NCBI RefSeq assembly: GCF_001428405.1
Contig: NZ_LMSL01000039.1
Location: 460,324 to 493,785 of the forward strand
Origin: Frateuria sp. Soil773
GTDB taxonomy: Bacteria > Pseudomonadota > Gammaproteobacteria > Xanthomonadales > Rhodanobacteraceae
Direction of reading: 5' to 3'
Length of the DNA stretch: 33,462 nt
Shown here: piece by piece, positions 7,928 to 15,935 of the stretch
How the letters are laid out: every line of letters begins with the position of its first letter
Numbering within the stretch: the first letter of the stretch is position 1
The notes under the pieces: generated by a model
What the model saw: the letters and a program-made list of their open reading frames with translations, nothing else
The model's database searches: none
What the model was told of the DNA's origin: nothing
Translations under genes and position numbers: made by a program

Positions 7928-9307
7928 ATGACCGGAAGCAAGCGCATTTACGCTCTCGACACCAACGTCCTGCTGCATGACCCGACGTCGCTGTTCCGCT
8001 TCGAGGAGCACGACGTGTTCATTCCGATGACCGTGCTGGAGGAACTGGACGAGAAGAAGAAAGGCGGTTCGGAAGTCTCGCGCAACGGCCGCCAGGTCAG
8101 CCGCTTCCTCAACGAGCTGATCGTGCGCGGCAACGGCCACGGCATCAGCAACGGGCTGGAGCTGTCCAGCCCGCAGGGGGTCAACCTCAAGCGCGGCGCC
8201 GCGGTGGGCCGGCTGTACTTCCAGCAGCGCACCAGCAACAACCACGGCAAGGCGGACAACCTGATCCTGTCCGCGGTGATCGAGCTGCGCGACCAGAACC
8301 CCGAACGCTCGGTGATCCTGGTCACCAAGGACATCAACCTGCGCATCAAGGCCAAGATCTACGGCATCGACGCGGAGGACTACGAGAACGATCGCGCGCT
8401 GGACGATTTCGCCCTGCTCTACACCGGCTCCACCGAGCTGGCGGAGAACTTCTGGGACCAGCACCCGGAAGTGCAGTCGTGGAACGAGCGCGGCCGCACC
8501 TTCTACCGGCTCGACCGCCACGAGGACGAGGACTGGTACCCGAACCAGTGCCTGTTCCTGCCCGGCGACAACAGCGTCGAGCTGCGCGTGCTGCACGTGG
8601 ACGAGACCGAGGCCACGCTGGTGCTGCTGGACGACCACAGCCACGCCAACCACAGCGTATGGGGCATCGCCGCGCGCAACCGCGAGCAGAACTTCGCGCT
8701 GAACGTGCTGATGGACCCGGACGTGGACTTCGTCACCCTGCTCGGCACCGCCGGCACCGGCAAGACCCTGCTCGCGCTGGCCGCGGGCCTGGCACAGGTG
8801 ATGGACCAGCAGCGCTACCGCGAGATCATCATGACCCGCGCCACGGTCTCGGTCGGCGAGGACATCGGCTTCCTGCCCGGCACCGAGGAGGAGAAGATGA
8901 CGCCGTGGATGGGCGCGCTCACCGACAATCTCGAAGTGCTCGCCAACCCCGAGGAGGGCGGCTCGTGGGGACGCCAGGCCACCAACGACCTGCTCGCCTC
9001 GCGCATCAAGATCCGTTCGCTCAACTTCATGCGCGGGCGCACCTTCCTGTCGCGCTACCTGATCATCGATGAGGCGCAGAACCTCACGCCCAAGCAGATG
9101 AAGACCCTGATCACCCGCGCCGGCCCCGGCACCAAGATCGTCTGCCTGGGCAACGTGGAACAGATCGACACGCCCTACCTCACCGAGACCACCTCGGGCC
9201 TCACCTACGCGGTGGACCGCTTCAAGCAATGGGAGCATTCGGCGCACATCACCCTGCGGCGCGGCGAGCGCTCGCGGCTGGCGGACTTCGCCTCGGAGGC
9301 GCTGTAG
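7928..9307 (+). CDS. PIN-PhoH family ATPase/ribonuclease
   Basis: A 459-residue two-domain protein. Residues 1-150 are a PIN nuclease domain (YALDTNVLLHDP with the first acidic residue, VLEELDEKK, a conserved Asp near 90-130). Residues from about 250 are a PhoH P-loop ATPase, with Walker A GTAGTGKT (about 273-280) and Walker B LIIDEAQNLTP. The PIN-PhoH fusion is the PhoH2/YlaK type, reported in mycobacteria as an RNA helicase/RNase. It should not be taken as a phosphate-regulon gene, although phoBR lies 12 kb away. No small antitoxin-like gene directly precedes it. GAGG lies about ten bases before the ATG. Confidence 0.93.
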   Translation: MTGSKRIYALDTNVLLHDPTSLFRFEEHDVFIPMTVLEELDEKKKGGSEVSRNGRQVSRFLNELIVRGNGHGISNGLELSSPQGVNLKRGAAVGRLYFQQRTSNNHGKADNLILSAVIELRDQNPERSVILVTKDINLRIKAKIYGIDAEDYENDRALDDFALLYTGSTELAENFWDQHPEVQSWNERGRTFYRLDRHEDEDWYPNQCLFLPGDNSVELRVLHVDETEATLVLLDDHSHANHSVWGIAARNREQNFALNVLMDPDVDFVTLLGTAGTGKTLLALAAGLAQVMDQQRYREIIMTRATVSVGEDIGFLPGTEEEKMTPWMGALTDNLEVLANPEEGGSWGRQATNDLLASRIKIRSLNFMRGRTFLSRYLIIDEAQNLTPKQMKTLITRAGPGTKIVCLGNVEQIDTPYLTETTSGLTYAVDRFKQWEHSAHITLRRGERSRLADFASEAL

Positions 9308-9389
9308 CGGCGTTCGTCGGGGCGGGGCTGCCGCGGCGGAACGAAGGCGGGAATCTTGGGCAGCAGGGCCTTTACGGGCCTTGCCGCGA

Positions 9390-9572
9390 CTGGATTCCGG
9401 CCTGCGCCGGAATGACGATCAAGAGCCAGAGCATGAAAGCTGCCGCAAGCTCCATGCTCGTCATTCCGGCGAAGGCCGGAATCCAGCAACCCTCATGAAG
9501 ACGATCAAGAGCCGGGGAGTGAAGGCTCCCGCAAGCTTTATGCTCGTCATTCCGGCGCAGGCCGGAATCCAG
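9390..9572. repeat. Left block of 28-bp palindromic repeats (three copies)
   Basis: Copies lie at 9390-9417 (forward), 9459-9486 (reverse) and 9545-9572 (reverse). Each has flank CTGGA, arm TTCCGGC, a four-base loop, arm GCCGGAA and flank TGACG. Loops are CTGC, CTTC and CTGC, read in forward orientation. The second and third start exactly 86 bases apart, with related 58-base spacers. The core ATTCC-N10-GGAAT resembles the dRS3-type repeats of Neisseria. Confidence 0.93.
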
Positions 9573-9956
9573 TGGAGGCCACGCCATGGACTGGCGACAA
9601 CCTTGTGTCTACATGCTCGCCAGCGGGCGCAACGGCACGCTCTACGTCGGCGTCACCAGCCATTTGATCCAGCGGATCTGGCAGCACCGCAACGAAGTTG
9701 TCGGAGGCTTCACGTCCCGCTACCGCGTCCACGACCTGGTCTGGTACGAGCTTCACGAGACCATGGAATCCGCGATCCTTCGGGAGAAGCGGCTCAAGGA
9801 ATGGAAGCGGGCCTGGAAACTGCGCCTGATCGAGGGCGCGAATCCCGAATGGCGCGACCTCTATCCGACGTTGCTGTGACTGGATTCCGGCCTGCGCCGG
9901 AATGACGAGCATGGGGCTTGCGGCAACCTTCACTGCCTAGCTAGCTCTTGATCGTC
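9500..9956. mobile_element. Putative minimal GIY-YIG element with inverted ends
   Basis: A 457-base unit whose ends are inverted repeats of about 75 bases (9500-9572 and 9880-9956). Reading outward, both ends have the 28-bp palindrome (identical in the two ends), then AGCAT, GGCTTGCGG or AGCTTGCGG, CCTTCACT and CTCTTGATCGTC. The only gene inside is the GIY-YIG nuclease at 9586-9879. It starts 13 bases after one palindrome, and its stop codon touches the other. No transposase is present. That this is a mobile unit is inference from the architecture. Confidence 0.5.
9586..9879 (+). CDS. Solo GIY-YIG endonuclease
   Basis: A 97-residue protein that is almost entirely one GIY-YIG nuclease domain. 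CVYML (8-12) is the GIY strand, LYVGVT the YIG strand, and RIWQHR supplies the catalytic Arg. Glu in TMESAILREKRLKEWKR is the metal ligand, and the end NPEWRDLYPTLL is typical of this small subfamily (often misnamed as UvrC-like). There is no DNA-binding domain, so any target choice must come from the domain itself or a partner. The ATG at 9586 follows a GTGGAGG ribosome site. The gene is framed by inverted 28-bp palindromes, 13 bases before the ATG and 0 bases after the TGA, which suggests that the palindromes are its substrate or its ends. Confidence 0.88.
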   Translation: MDWRQPCVYMLASGRNGTLYVGVTSHLIQRIWQHRNEVVGGFTSRYRVHDLVWYELHETMESAILREKRLKEWKRAWKLRLIEGANPEWRDLYPTLL

Positions 9957-10183
9957 CCTGCTCTTGATCGTCCAGTCCTTGATCGTCATTCCGGTGCAAA
10001 CCGGAATCCAGCAGTCGCCACGAAGACCATCAAGAACCCGGGAGTAAAGGCAACCGCAGGCTTCATGCTCGTCATTCCGGCGCAGGCCGGAATCCAGCAG
10101 TCGCCATGAAGACCATCAAGAACCCGGGAGTAAAGGCTGCCGCAGGCTTTATGCTCGTCATTCCGGCGCAGGCCGGAATCCAG
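9880..10183. repeat. Right block of 28-bp palindromic repeats (four copies)
   Basis: Copies lie at 9880-9907 (forward, touching the GIY-YIG stop), 9984-10011, 10070-10097 and 10156-10183 (all reverse). The last three start exactly 86 bases apart with nearly identical 58-base spacers, a true tandem array. In the 9984 copy the arms are TTCCGGT/ACCGGAA, so a C-G pair has become T-A on both sides. CTTGATCGTC occurs three times at 9947-9988. The final copy ends 29 bases before the thiD ATG. This array fills the 333-base gap before thiD; no other gene is seen there. Confidence 0.93.
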
Positions 10184-10212
10184 CAACCGCCACGAAGCTG
10201 CAACCACCATCG

Positions 10213-11022
<810 letters not shown>

Positions 11023-11149
11023 CCCTCGGAGACAGCGCAAACGCGGGGACGGCGCTATGCTGCGCGCCGTCCGGTTGTCGCACCGGGCTTGATTCCGCGC
11101 CACCGCATACTACTTCCTGCTGCAGGCATCGCCCGAGTCACCGATCGTC

Positions 11150-12097
11150 ATGAACCTCCTTGGTCCCCGCTTCATCGTCTTCTGTATGCTGCTGGCGTTC
11201 GCGCTGTGCGTGTTGCTGGTGCACCTGCGCGGCCGCGCGCGGCTGCGCTTCGACCGCCAACTGGTCGACCACTCGGCGCTGTTCGCGCCGTACAACCTGC
11301 TGATGTACGCGTTCTCGGCGGTGCCGGCGCGGCCGATCCTGGACCGCCGCGGCTTTCCGCAACTGGACCTGCTGCAGGCGAACTGGCAGACGATCCGCGC
11401 CGAAGCGCTGCAGTTGTTCGACGAGGGCCATATCCGCGCCGCGGCCAAGCACAACGACGCCAGCTTCAACAGCTTCTTCAAGCAGGGCTGGAAGCGCTTC
11501 TACCTGAAGTGGTACGGCGAGCCGCTGGCTTCGGCCGAGGCGCTGTGCCCGCAGACGGTGGCGCTGCTGAAATCGATCCCCAGCGTGAAGGCGGCGATGT
11601 TCGCCCTGCTGCCGCCGGGCAGCAAGCTGAATCCGCACCGCGACCCGTTCGCCGGCTCGCTGCGCTATCACCTCGGGCTGATCACGCCCAATTCGGACGA
11701 CTGCCGCATCTTCGTGGACGGCGAGGTGCACGCCTGGGGCGATGGCAAGGACGTGGTGTTCGACGAAACCTACGTGCACTGGGCCGAGAACCGCACCGAC
11801 CAGACCCGGGTGATCCTGTTCGCCGACGTCGAGCGCCCGCTGCGCACGCGCTGGATGAGCGCCATCAACCATCGCGTCGGCGCCTTCATGGGCAGGATCA
11901 CCGCCTCGCCCAACACCGACTCGGGCGCCGAGCAGGTGGGCTTCGTGAACCGCCTGTTCGCGCTGAACCAGCGCGGCCGCGAGCGCAACCGGGCGTTCAA
12001 GAAGAAGCACCCGAAGCTGTTCCGGGCCATCAAGTACGCGGGCATGCTGCTGCTGATCTGGCTGATCTTCCTGGCGCCCTGGCCGTTCTTCCGCTGA
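11150..12097 (+). CDS. lpxO: Lipid A hydroxylase LpxO-like dioxygenase
   Basis: A 315-residue Fe(II)/2-oxoglutarate dioxygenase of the aspartyl/asparaginyl beta-hydroxylase family. LpxO 2-hydroxylates the secondary myristate of lipid A at the inner face of the membrane. A transmembrane helix lies at 8-25 and a second hydrophobic helix at the C-terminus. Iron ligands are His163 and Asp165 (NPHRDPFAGSLRYHLGL) and probably His210 (DETYVHWAEN). The stretches FDRQLVDHS, FNSFFKQGWKRFYLKWYGE and IPSVKAAMFALLPPGS closely recall Salmonella LpxO. The ATG at 11150 has no strong ribosome site. It probably forms its own unit, 127 bases after thiD. Confidence 0.87.
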   Translation: MNLLGPRFIVFCMLLAFALCVLLVHLRGRARLRFDRQLVDHSALFAPYNLLMYAFSAVPARPILDRRGFPQLDLLQANWQTIRAEALQLFDEGHIRAAAKHNDASFNSFFKQGWKRFYLKWYGEPLASAEALCPQTVALLKSIPSVKAAMFALLPPGSKLNPHRDPFAGSLRYHLGLITPNSDDCRIFVDGEVHAWGDGKDVVFDETYVHWAENRTDQTRVILFADVERPLRTRWMSAINHRVGAFMGRITASPNTDSGAEQVGFVNRLFALNQRGRERNRAFKKKHPKLFRAIKYAGMLLLIWLIFLAPWPFFR

Positions 12098-12160
12098 AGC
12101 GGCCTGTCACGTTCCGCGACGCCTGCGCGTCCTGGTGACGACCTTCCCACGGAGCGCCCC

Positions 12161-13075
12161 ATGGACCCGCAAACCGCCCTGTTCCAGCAGCACCGCCAGC
12201 GCCTGTTCGGCCTGGCCTACCGCATGCTCGGCACGCCCGCCGACGCCGAGGATGCGCTGCACGACGCCTGGCTGCGCTGGCACGCGCAGGACACCGCCGC
12301 GCTGGACGACCCCGAAGCGTGGCTGGTCACCGTCACCACCCGCATCGCGCTGGACCGCCTGCGCCGGGCCAAGACCGAGCGCGAGCACTACACCGGCCCC
12401 TGGCTGCCCGAGCCGCTGGTGGAAGAGTCCGCGCCGGACGCCGGCGACGCGCCCGACGCGGCGCTGGAGCGCGACCAGACCCTCACGCTCTCCTTCCTCA
12501 CCCTGCTCGAACGGCTGGGCCCGGACGAGCGCGCCGCCTTCCTGCTCAACGAAGTGTTCGACTACAGCCATGCCGAGGCGGCCGCCATCCTGGGCATCGC
12601 CGAGAACGCCTGCCGCCAGCGCGTGCATCGCGCCAAGGCGCGGCTGCGCGAGGGCCGCCCGCGCTTCAGCGTGGACGCCCAGGCCCAGCAGCGGCTGCTG
12701 CAGCGCTTCGTGGCCGCGATGGAACAACCCACGCTGGACTCGCTGCGCGCGCTGTTCGCCGAGGACGCCGTGCACATCGCCGACGGCGGCGGCGTGGTCC
12801 CGGCCACCCTGCGTCCGCTGCACGGCGCCGAACGGCTGGCGCGGCTGTACCGGCAGATCGCCCACAACACCCGCCTGGCGCCGCTGCGCTACGTGCCCGC
12901 CATGCTCAACGGCGTGCCCGCCCTGCTGCTGTTCACCGGCGACACGCTCACCACCGCGATGTGGATCGAGGTGGACGACGGCCGCATCGCCGCGATCCAC
13001 GCCCTGCGCCACCCGGACAAGCTCGCCCGCCTGGGTGCGGTAACGAAACCGGCTCCTGCCGCGTCCTTGCATTGA
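12161..13075 (+). CDS. ECF41-type RNA polymerase sigma factor (SigJ-like)
   Basis: A 304-residue extracytoplasmic-function sigma factor. Region 2 is at about 5-75 (LFGLAYRMLGTPADAEDALHDAW), region 4 at about 115-170 (FDYSHAEAAAILGIAENACRQRVHRAKARL), and a SnoaL-like domain lies at about 180-300. Three marks of group ECF41 are seen: WLPEP in the linker (81-85), DGGG in the C-terminal domain (208-211) and HPDKL near the end (284-288). In ECF41 the fused domain takes the place of an anti-sigma factor. GGAG precedes the ATG. The next gene is the AhpD-like partner that normally accompanies ECF41, and its promoter is the expected target. Confidence 0.93.
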   Translation: MDPQTALFQQHRQRLFGLAYRMLGTPADAEDALHDAWLRWHAQDTAALDDPEAWLVTVTTRIALDRLRRAKTEREHYTGPWLPEPLVEESAPDAGDAPDAALERDQTLTLSFLTLLERLGPDERAAFLLNEVFDYSHAEAAAILGIAENACRQRVHRAKARLREGRPRFSVDAQAQQRLLQRFVAAMEQPTLDSLRALFAEDAVHIADGGGVVPATLRPLHGAERLARLYRQIAHNTRLAPLRYVPAMLNGVPALLLFTGDTLTTAMWIEVDDGRIAAIHALRHPDKLARLGAVTKPAPAASLH

Positions 13076-13114
13076 ACGGCCACTGCGGCCGCCAACCACG
13101 ACAGGAGCTTTTCC

Positions 13115-13576
13115 ATGACCCGCATTGCCCTCCAGCGCCACTACGCCGCCATGATGCCGCTCGTCCACATCGGCCAGCAGATCCGCGAGCGCGGCAAGCT
13201 GGATCCCAGGCTGGTCGAGCTGGTGCTGATGCGCTGCTCGCAGATCAACGGCTGCGCCTACTGCCTGGACATGCACAGCAAGGACGCCCGCGCGGCCGGC
13301 GAGACCGAGCAGCGCCTGTACCTGCTGCCGGCCTGGCGCGAAACCACGCTCTACAGCGAGAGCGAGCAGGCCGCCCTGGCCTACGCCGAAGAACTCACCG
13401 ACCTGCCCTCGCGCGAATCGGTGCCCGATGCGCTGTATGACCAGTTGCGCCAGCACTTCGACGAGGCCGCTGTGGTCGACCTCACCCTGCTGGTCGTCAC
13501 GATCAACAGTTGGAACCGCATCAACATCGCCTTGCGCACCGTCGGCGGAAACTACAAGCCCGGCCAGCACGGCTGA
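13115..13576 (+). CDS. Carboxymuconolactone decarboxylase/AhpD-family protein
   Basis: A 153-residue all-helical protein of the CMD/AhpD family with the redox motif CAYCLDMH (Cys47, Cys50, His54), so a peroxidase-related or thiol-disulfide role is likely. Family members of this type form the COE partner (carboxymuconolactone decarboxylase, oxidoreductase or epimerase) of ECF41 sigma factors, matching its place 39 bases after the sigma gene. AGGAG precedes the ATG at 13115. Its substrate is unknown. It is followed after ten bases by a small CxxC protein in the same direction. Confidence 0.9.
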   Translation: MTRIALQRHYAAMMPLVHIGQQIRERGKLDPRLVELVLMRCSQINGCAYCLDMHSKDARAAGETEQRLYLLPAWRETTLYSESEQAALAYAEELTDLPSRESVPDALYDQLRQHFDEAAVVDLTLLVVTINSWNRINIALRTVGGNYKPGQHG

Positions 13577-13586
13577 AGCCGCCGCC

Positions 13587-13907
13587 GTGGCGACGATCCG
13601 CCTCTACCGCCACCCGGACTGCGCGCGGTGCGCCCGCTTCGCGCGGTGGCACCACCGGCTGGACTGGCTCGGCCGCTTCGAGGATTCCACGACCGTCTCG
13701 CCGCTGGGCCCGCTGCGGGTGGGCGAGGTGGTGGTGGAAGACCTGCGCAGCGGCCGGACGCTGCGCGGGGCCGGGGGCTTCGCCCTGCTGTGCCGGCAGA
13801 TCCCGGCGTACTGGCCGCTGCTGGCGGCCCTGCTCCTGCCCTCCGTACGGCGCGGCATCGACCGCGAATGGAGCGGCTGCGCCGGCGATCGTTGCGACGT
13901 CCGGTGA
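13587..13907 (+). CDS. Small CxxC thiol protein, DCC family-like
   Basis: A 106-residue product from the GTG at 13587, ten bases after the preceding stop. The N-terminus RLYRHPDCARCARFARWHHRL has a CxxC motif (Cys12, Cys15) after the first beta strand, as in thioredoxin-fold DCC proteins (DUF393). A hydrophobic segment lies at about residues 70-85 (AYWPLLAALLLP), and two more cysteines near the C-terminus (SGCAGDRC). The start lacks a clear ribosome site, but the frame shows no other good start and continues the operon. It is likely a third, redox member of the ECF41 unit; the function is not known. Confidence 0.6.
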   Translation: MATIRLYRHPDCARCARFARWHHRLDWLGRFEDSTTVSPLGPLRVGEVVVEDLRSGRTLRGAGGFALLCRQIPAYWPLLAALLLPSVRRGIDREWSGCAGDRCDVR

Positions 13908-14043
13908 CGCCGCGCCGGGGAAGGGGGGCTTGCCCGTCATTTTCCTGCGCGGCACCGGATCGAAGCGGGCTGCGGCGTAGCCGGTGGGTGTGCCGCGGGA
14001 GCAGCGCGCCGTCCGGTGCCTCGATGTCCGATGCGTTGAGGCG

Positions 14044-14094
14044 CTGGATCCCAGCCTTCGCTGGGATGACGGCACGGGTTTCGCTGGGATGACG
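14044..14094 (+). repeat. 28-bp palindromic repeat, full copy plus half copy
   Basis: The full copy at 14044-14071 has flank CTGGA, arms TCCCAGC/GCTGGGA, loop CTTC and flank TGACG: the same layout as the 9.4-10.2 kb copies with different but still complementary arms. A half copy (TTTC, GCTGGGA, TGACG) follows at 14079-14094. Confidence 0.85.
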
Positions 14095-14137
14095 GCATGG
14101 GGAGTGACGGACGATGACGGCATCGGGAGTGACGGAC
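14088..14137 (+). repeat. Tandem duplication of a 25-base unit
   Basis: Two adjacent 25-base units, 14088-14112 and 14113-14137, start with GATGACGGCAT and end with GGGAGTGACGGAC. They differ at one base. The unit begins within the half palindrome, so it probably grew from the repeat's flank. Confidence 0.85.
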
Positions 14138-14190
14138 ATGGAGGCGATGGCGGGCTGACGGGCATGAAGCCCGTTACCCAGCTTCCCCCG

Positions 14191-14280
14191 CATGCCCGAT
14201 CCGGCCAGATCGTGCGCCCCCATGCCCGAACCGGCCGGATCGTACGTCCTGGCACGTCCGATCCGGCCGGTTCGGACGCC
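14191..14280. promoter_or_regulatory. Three phased palindromes upstream of the serine hydrolase
   Basis: Three related units begin near 14191, 14221 and 14251. Each contains CGATCCGGCC or CGAACCGGCC, at 14197, 14227 and 14259, i.e. 30 and 32 bases apart (about three helical turns). The third is a near-perfect palindrome, TCCGA-TCCGGCCGG-TTCGGA. The last unit ends 56 bases before the serine hydrolase ATG. The spacing suggests an operator array for a dimeric repressor; the regulator is unknown. Confidence 0.45.
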
Positions 14281-14336
14281 GCAACCGGGCCGCACGGCCA
14301 TTCTTCCTCCCCGTCCACACACCCGGGGAGGAACCC

Positions 14337-15740
14337 ATGTCCCATTCGTCATCCCTGCGCTGGCGCACGCCTGTCGCCGTACTGCTCGCCTCCGTCCTCG
14401 TCGCCGCATCCGCGGTCGTCCTGCTCAACCGGAAGGCGCTGCACATCGCCACCGGCTCGGTAAGCCTGTCGCTGTGCGCGGCGGCCTTCGTCTCCAAGGT
14501 CGATCCCGAGCGCGTCTTCGCCGAGGAACAGCGGCCGCTGATGGCCAGCATCGGCTGGGCCGTCCGCTACACGGTGGACCGCCCCCGCGGCGAGGTGCGC
14601 AGCAGCGTGCTGGGCCTGTTCCCCGCCCGGGCGGTGTACCGCAGAGGCCTGGGTTGCGTGGTCATGCACGGCGAAGGTCCGACGCCCGAGGCCGCGGGGC
14701 TGGCGGACGCCGACGTACCCGACGCCTTCGGCCCCGCCGTCGCCGAGCCCGCCGATCCGGCACTTCGCCACGCGCTCGACCTCGCCTTCGCCGAACCGGA
14801 CCCGGCGCACCCGCGGCTGACCAAGGCGGTGGTGGTGCTGCACGACGGCAAGCTGGTGGCCGAGCGCTACGCCCCGGGCTACGGCCCGCAGACCCCGCTC
14901 TGGGGCCACTCGGTCACCAAGTCGGTGATCCAGGCGCTGATCGGCATCCTGGTGCGCCAGGGCCGGCTGCGGCCGGAGCAGCCCGCGCCGATCGCCGCCT
15001 GGGCCTCGCCGGCCGACCCGCGCCATGCCATCACCGTCGACCAACTGCTGCGCATGGACAGCGGCCTGCCCTTCGACGAGACCGATGGGCCGGTGAACCT
15101 GGCTACCCACATGTGGTACCGCGAGCCGGACACCGCCGCCTACGCGGCGAGCGTGCCGCTGGCGCACCCGCCCGGCACCGCCTGGGGCTACAGCAACCTC
15201 GGCTTCGCCCTGCTCTCGAAGCTGGTCGGCAACGCCACCGGCGGCACCGCAGCCGGTGCCGAGGGCTTCGCCCGCCGCGAGCTGTTTGCGCCGCTGGGCA
15301 TGCATCACTCGGTGATCGAGACCGACGCCACCGGCACCCTGCTCGGCGCCGGCTTCATGTACGCCTCCGCCCGCGACTTCGCCCGTTTCGGACAGCTCTA
15401 CCTGGACGACGGCGTGGTGGACGGCCGGCGCATCCTGCCGGAGGGCTGGGCCGCCTACGCCCGTTCGCAGACGCTGGACACCGGCTACGGTGCCGGCTTC
15501 TGGACCAACCTGGTGAACGAGGGCAGCGTGCCGGTCTGGGACGCGCCCTGGGGCATGCCGCAGCTGCCGAAGGACATGTTCTACGCCCGCGGCGCGTTCG
15601 GCCAGTACATCGTCATCGTGCCGTCCGAGCGCTTGGTGGTGGTACGGCTGGGCCTGACCGTGCAGGGCGGCGGTACCGGCATCGGCGACGCGGCGGCCGC
15701 GGTCATCGCCGCCCTGCACCGGCAGGAAACCGCGGAATGA
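14337..15740 (+). CDS. Serine hydrolase, beta-lactamase/penicillin-binding-protein fold
   Basis: A 467-residue protein with an N-terminal hydrophobic segment (about 12-32) that anchors or exports it to the periplasm. The class C beta-lactamase-like domain (about 155-460) has the nucleophile motif SVTK (Ser192, Lys195), the YSN motif (Tyr285-Asn287), and near the C-terminus the GAFGQYIVI block that replaces the KTG strand. A FARFGQLYLDDG segment is also typical of this family. About 150 residues before the domain are not recognised. True beta-lactamase, esterase or peptidase activity cannot be told apart. GGGGAGGAA precedes the ATG. It is a single gene, convergent with the AraC regulator. Confidence 0.9.
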   Translation: MSHSSSLRWRTPVAVLLASVLVAASAVVLLNRKALHIATGSVSLSLCAAAFVSKVDPERVFAEEQRPLMASIGWAVRYTVDRPRGEVRSSVLGLFPARAVYRRGLGCVVMHGEGPTPEAAGLADADVPDAFGPAVAEPADPALRHALDLAFAEPDPAHPRLTKAVVVLHDGKLVAERYAPGYGPQTPLWGHSVTKSVIQALIGILVRQGRLRPEQPAPIAAWASPADPRHAITVDQLLRMDSGLPFDETDGPVNLATHMWYREPDTAAYAASVPLAHPPGTAWGYSNLGFALLSKLVGNATGGTAAGAEGFARRELFAPLGMHHSVIETDATGTLLGAGFMYASARDFARFGQLYLDDGVVDGRRILPEGWAAYARSQTLDTGYGAGFWTNLVNEGSVPVWDAPWGMPQLPKDMFYARGAFGQYIVIVPSERLVVVRLGLTVQGGGTGIGDAAAAVIAALHRQETAE

Positions 15741-15755
15741 CCCGCTTTTTTCGCC

Positions 15756-15921
15756 CGTCACTCCTGCGCAAGCAGGAATCCAGCGTCTTTCGTTGCCCCA
15801 CCTATTTCCTCGTCATCCCCACAAAAGTAGGAGGCGCTTTTCAACAGTCGAAGGGCTGGTCGTCCAGTGACTTGATACCTCCAACCAAAGGCACTGGGCC
15901 CCAGCTTTCGCTGGGGCGACG
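15756..15921. repeat. 28-bp palindromic repeats between convergent genes
   Basis: Full copies at 15756-15783 (reverse; arms TTCCTGC/GCAGGAG, loop TTGC in forward reading) and 15894-15921 (forward; flank CTGGG, arms CCCCAGC/GCTGGGG, loop TTTC, flank CGACG). A decayed copy lies at about 15811-15838. They fill the 195-base space between the serine hydrolase and AraC genes, whose transcripts meet here, so they may also act as 3'-end hairpins. Confidence 0.8.
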
Positions 15922-15935
15922 AGCCCTTAAGGCGA

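Larger units (their letters stand above)
13908..14336. other. 429-base intergenic region with three repeat types
   Basis: No gene was found. It holds one full and one half 28-bp palindrome (14044-14094), a 25-base tandem duplication (14088-14137) and three 30-32-base-spaced palindromes (14191-14280) just upstream of the serine hydrolase. Confidence 0.8.

Noticed and set aside
7928-9307. PhoH gene as part of the phosphate regulon
   Set aside because: The name is historical; the protein is a PIN-PhoH RNA enzyme and lies 12 kb from phoBR without a Pho box seen.
9381-9905. 174-codon ORF across the left repeats and GIY-YIG gene
   Set aside because: It is out of frame with the nuclease, and its start is repeat DNA. 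The 97-codon frame has the domain motifs.
9459-10183. CRISPR array
   Set aside because: The repeats occur in both orientations, spacers are nearly identical to each other, and no cas gene is near. It is a tandem palindromic repeat.
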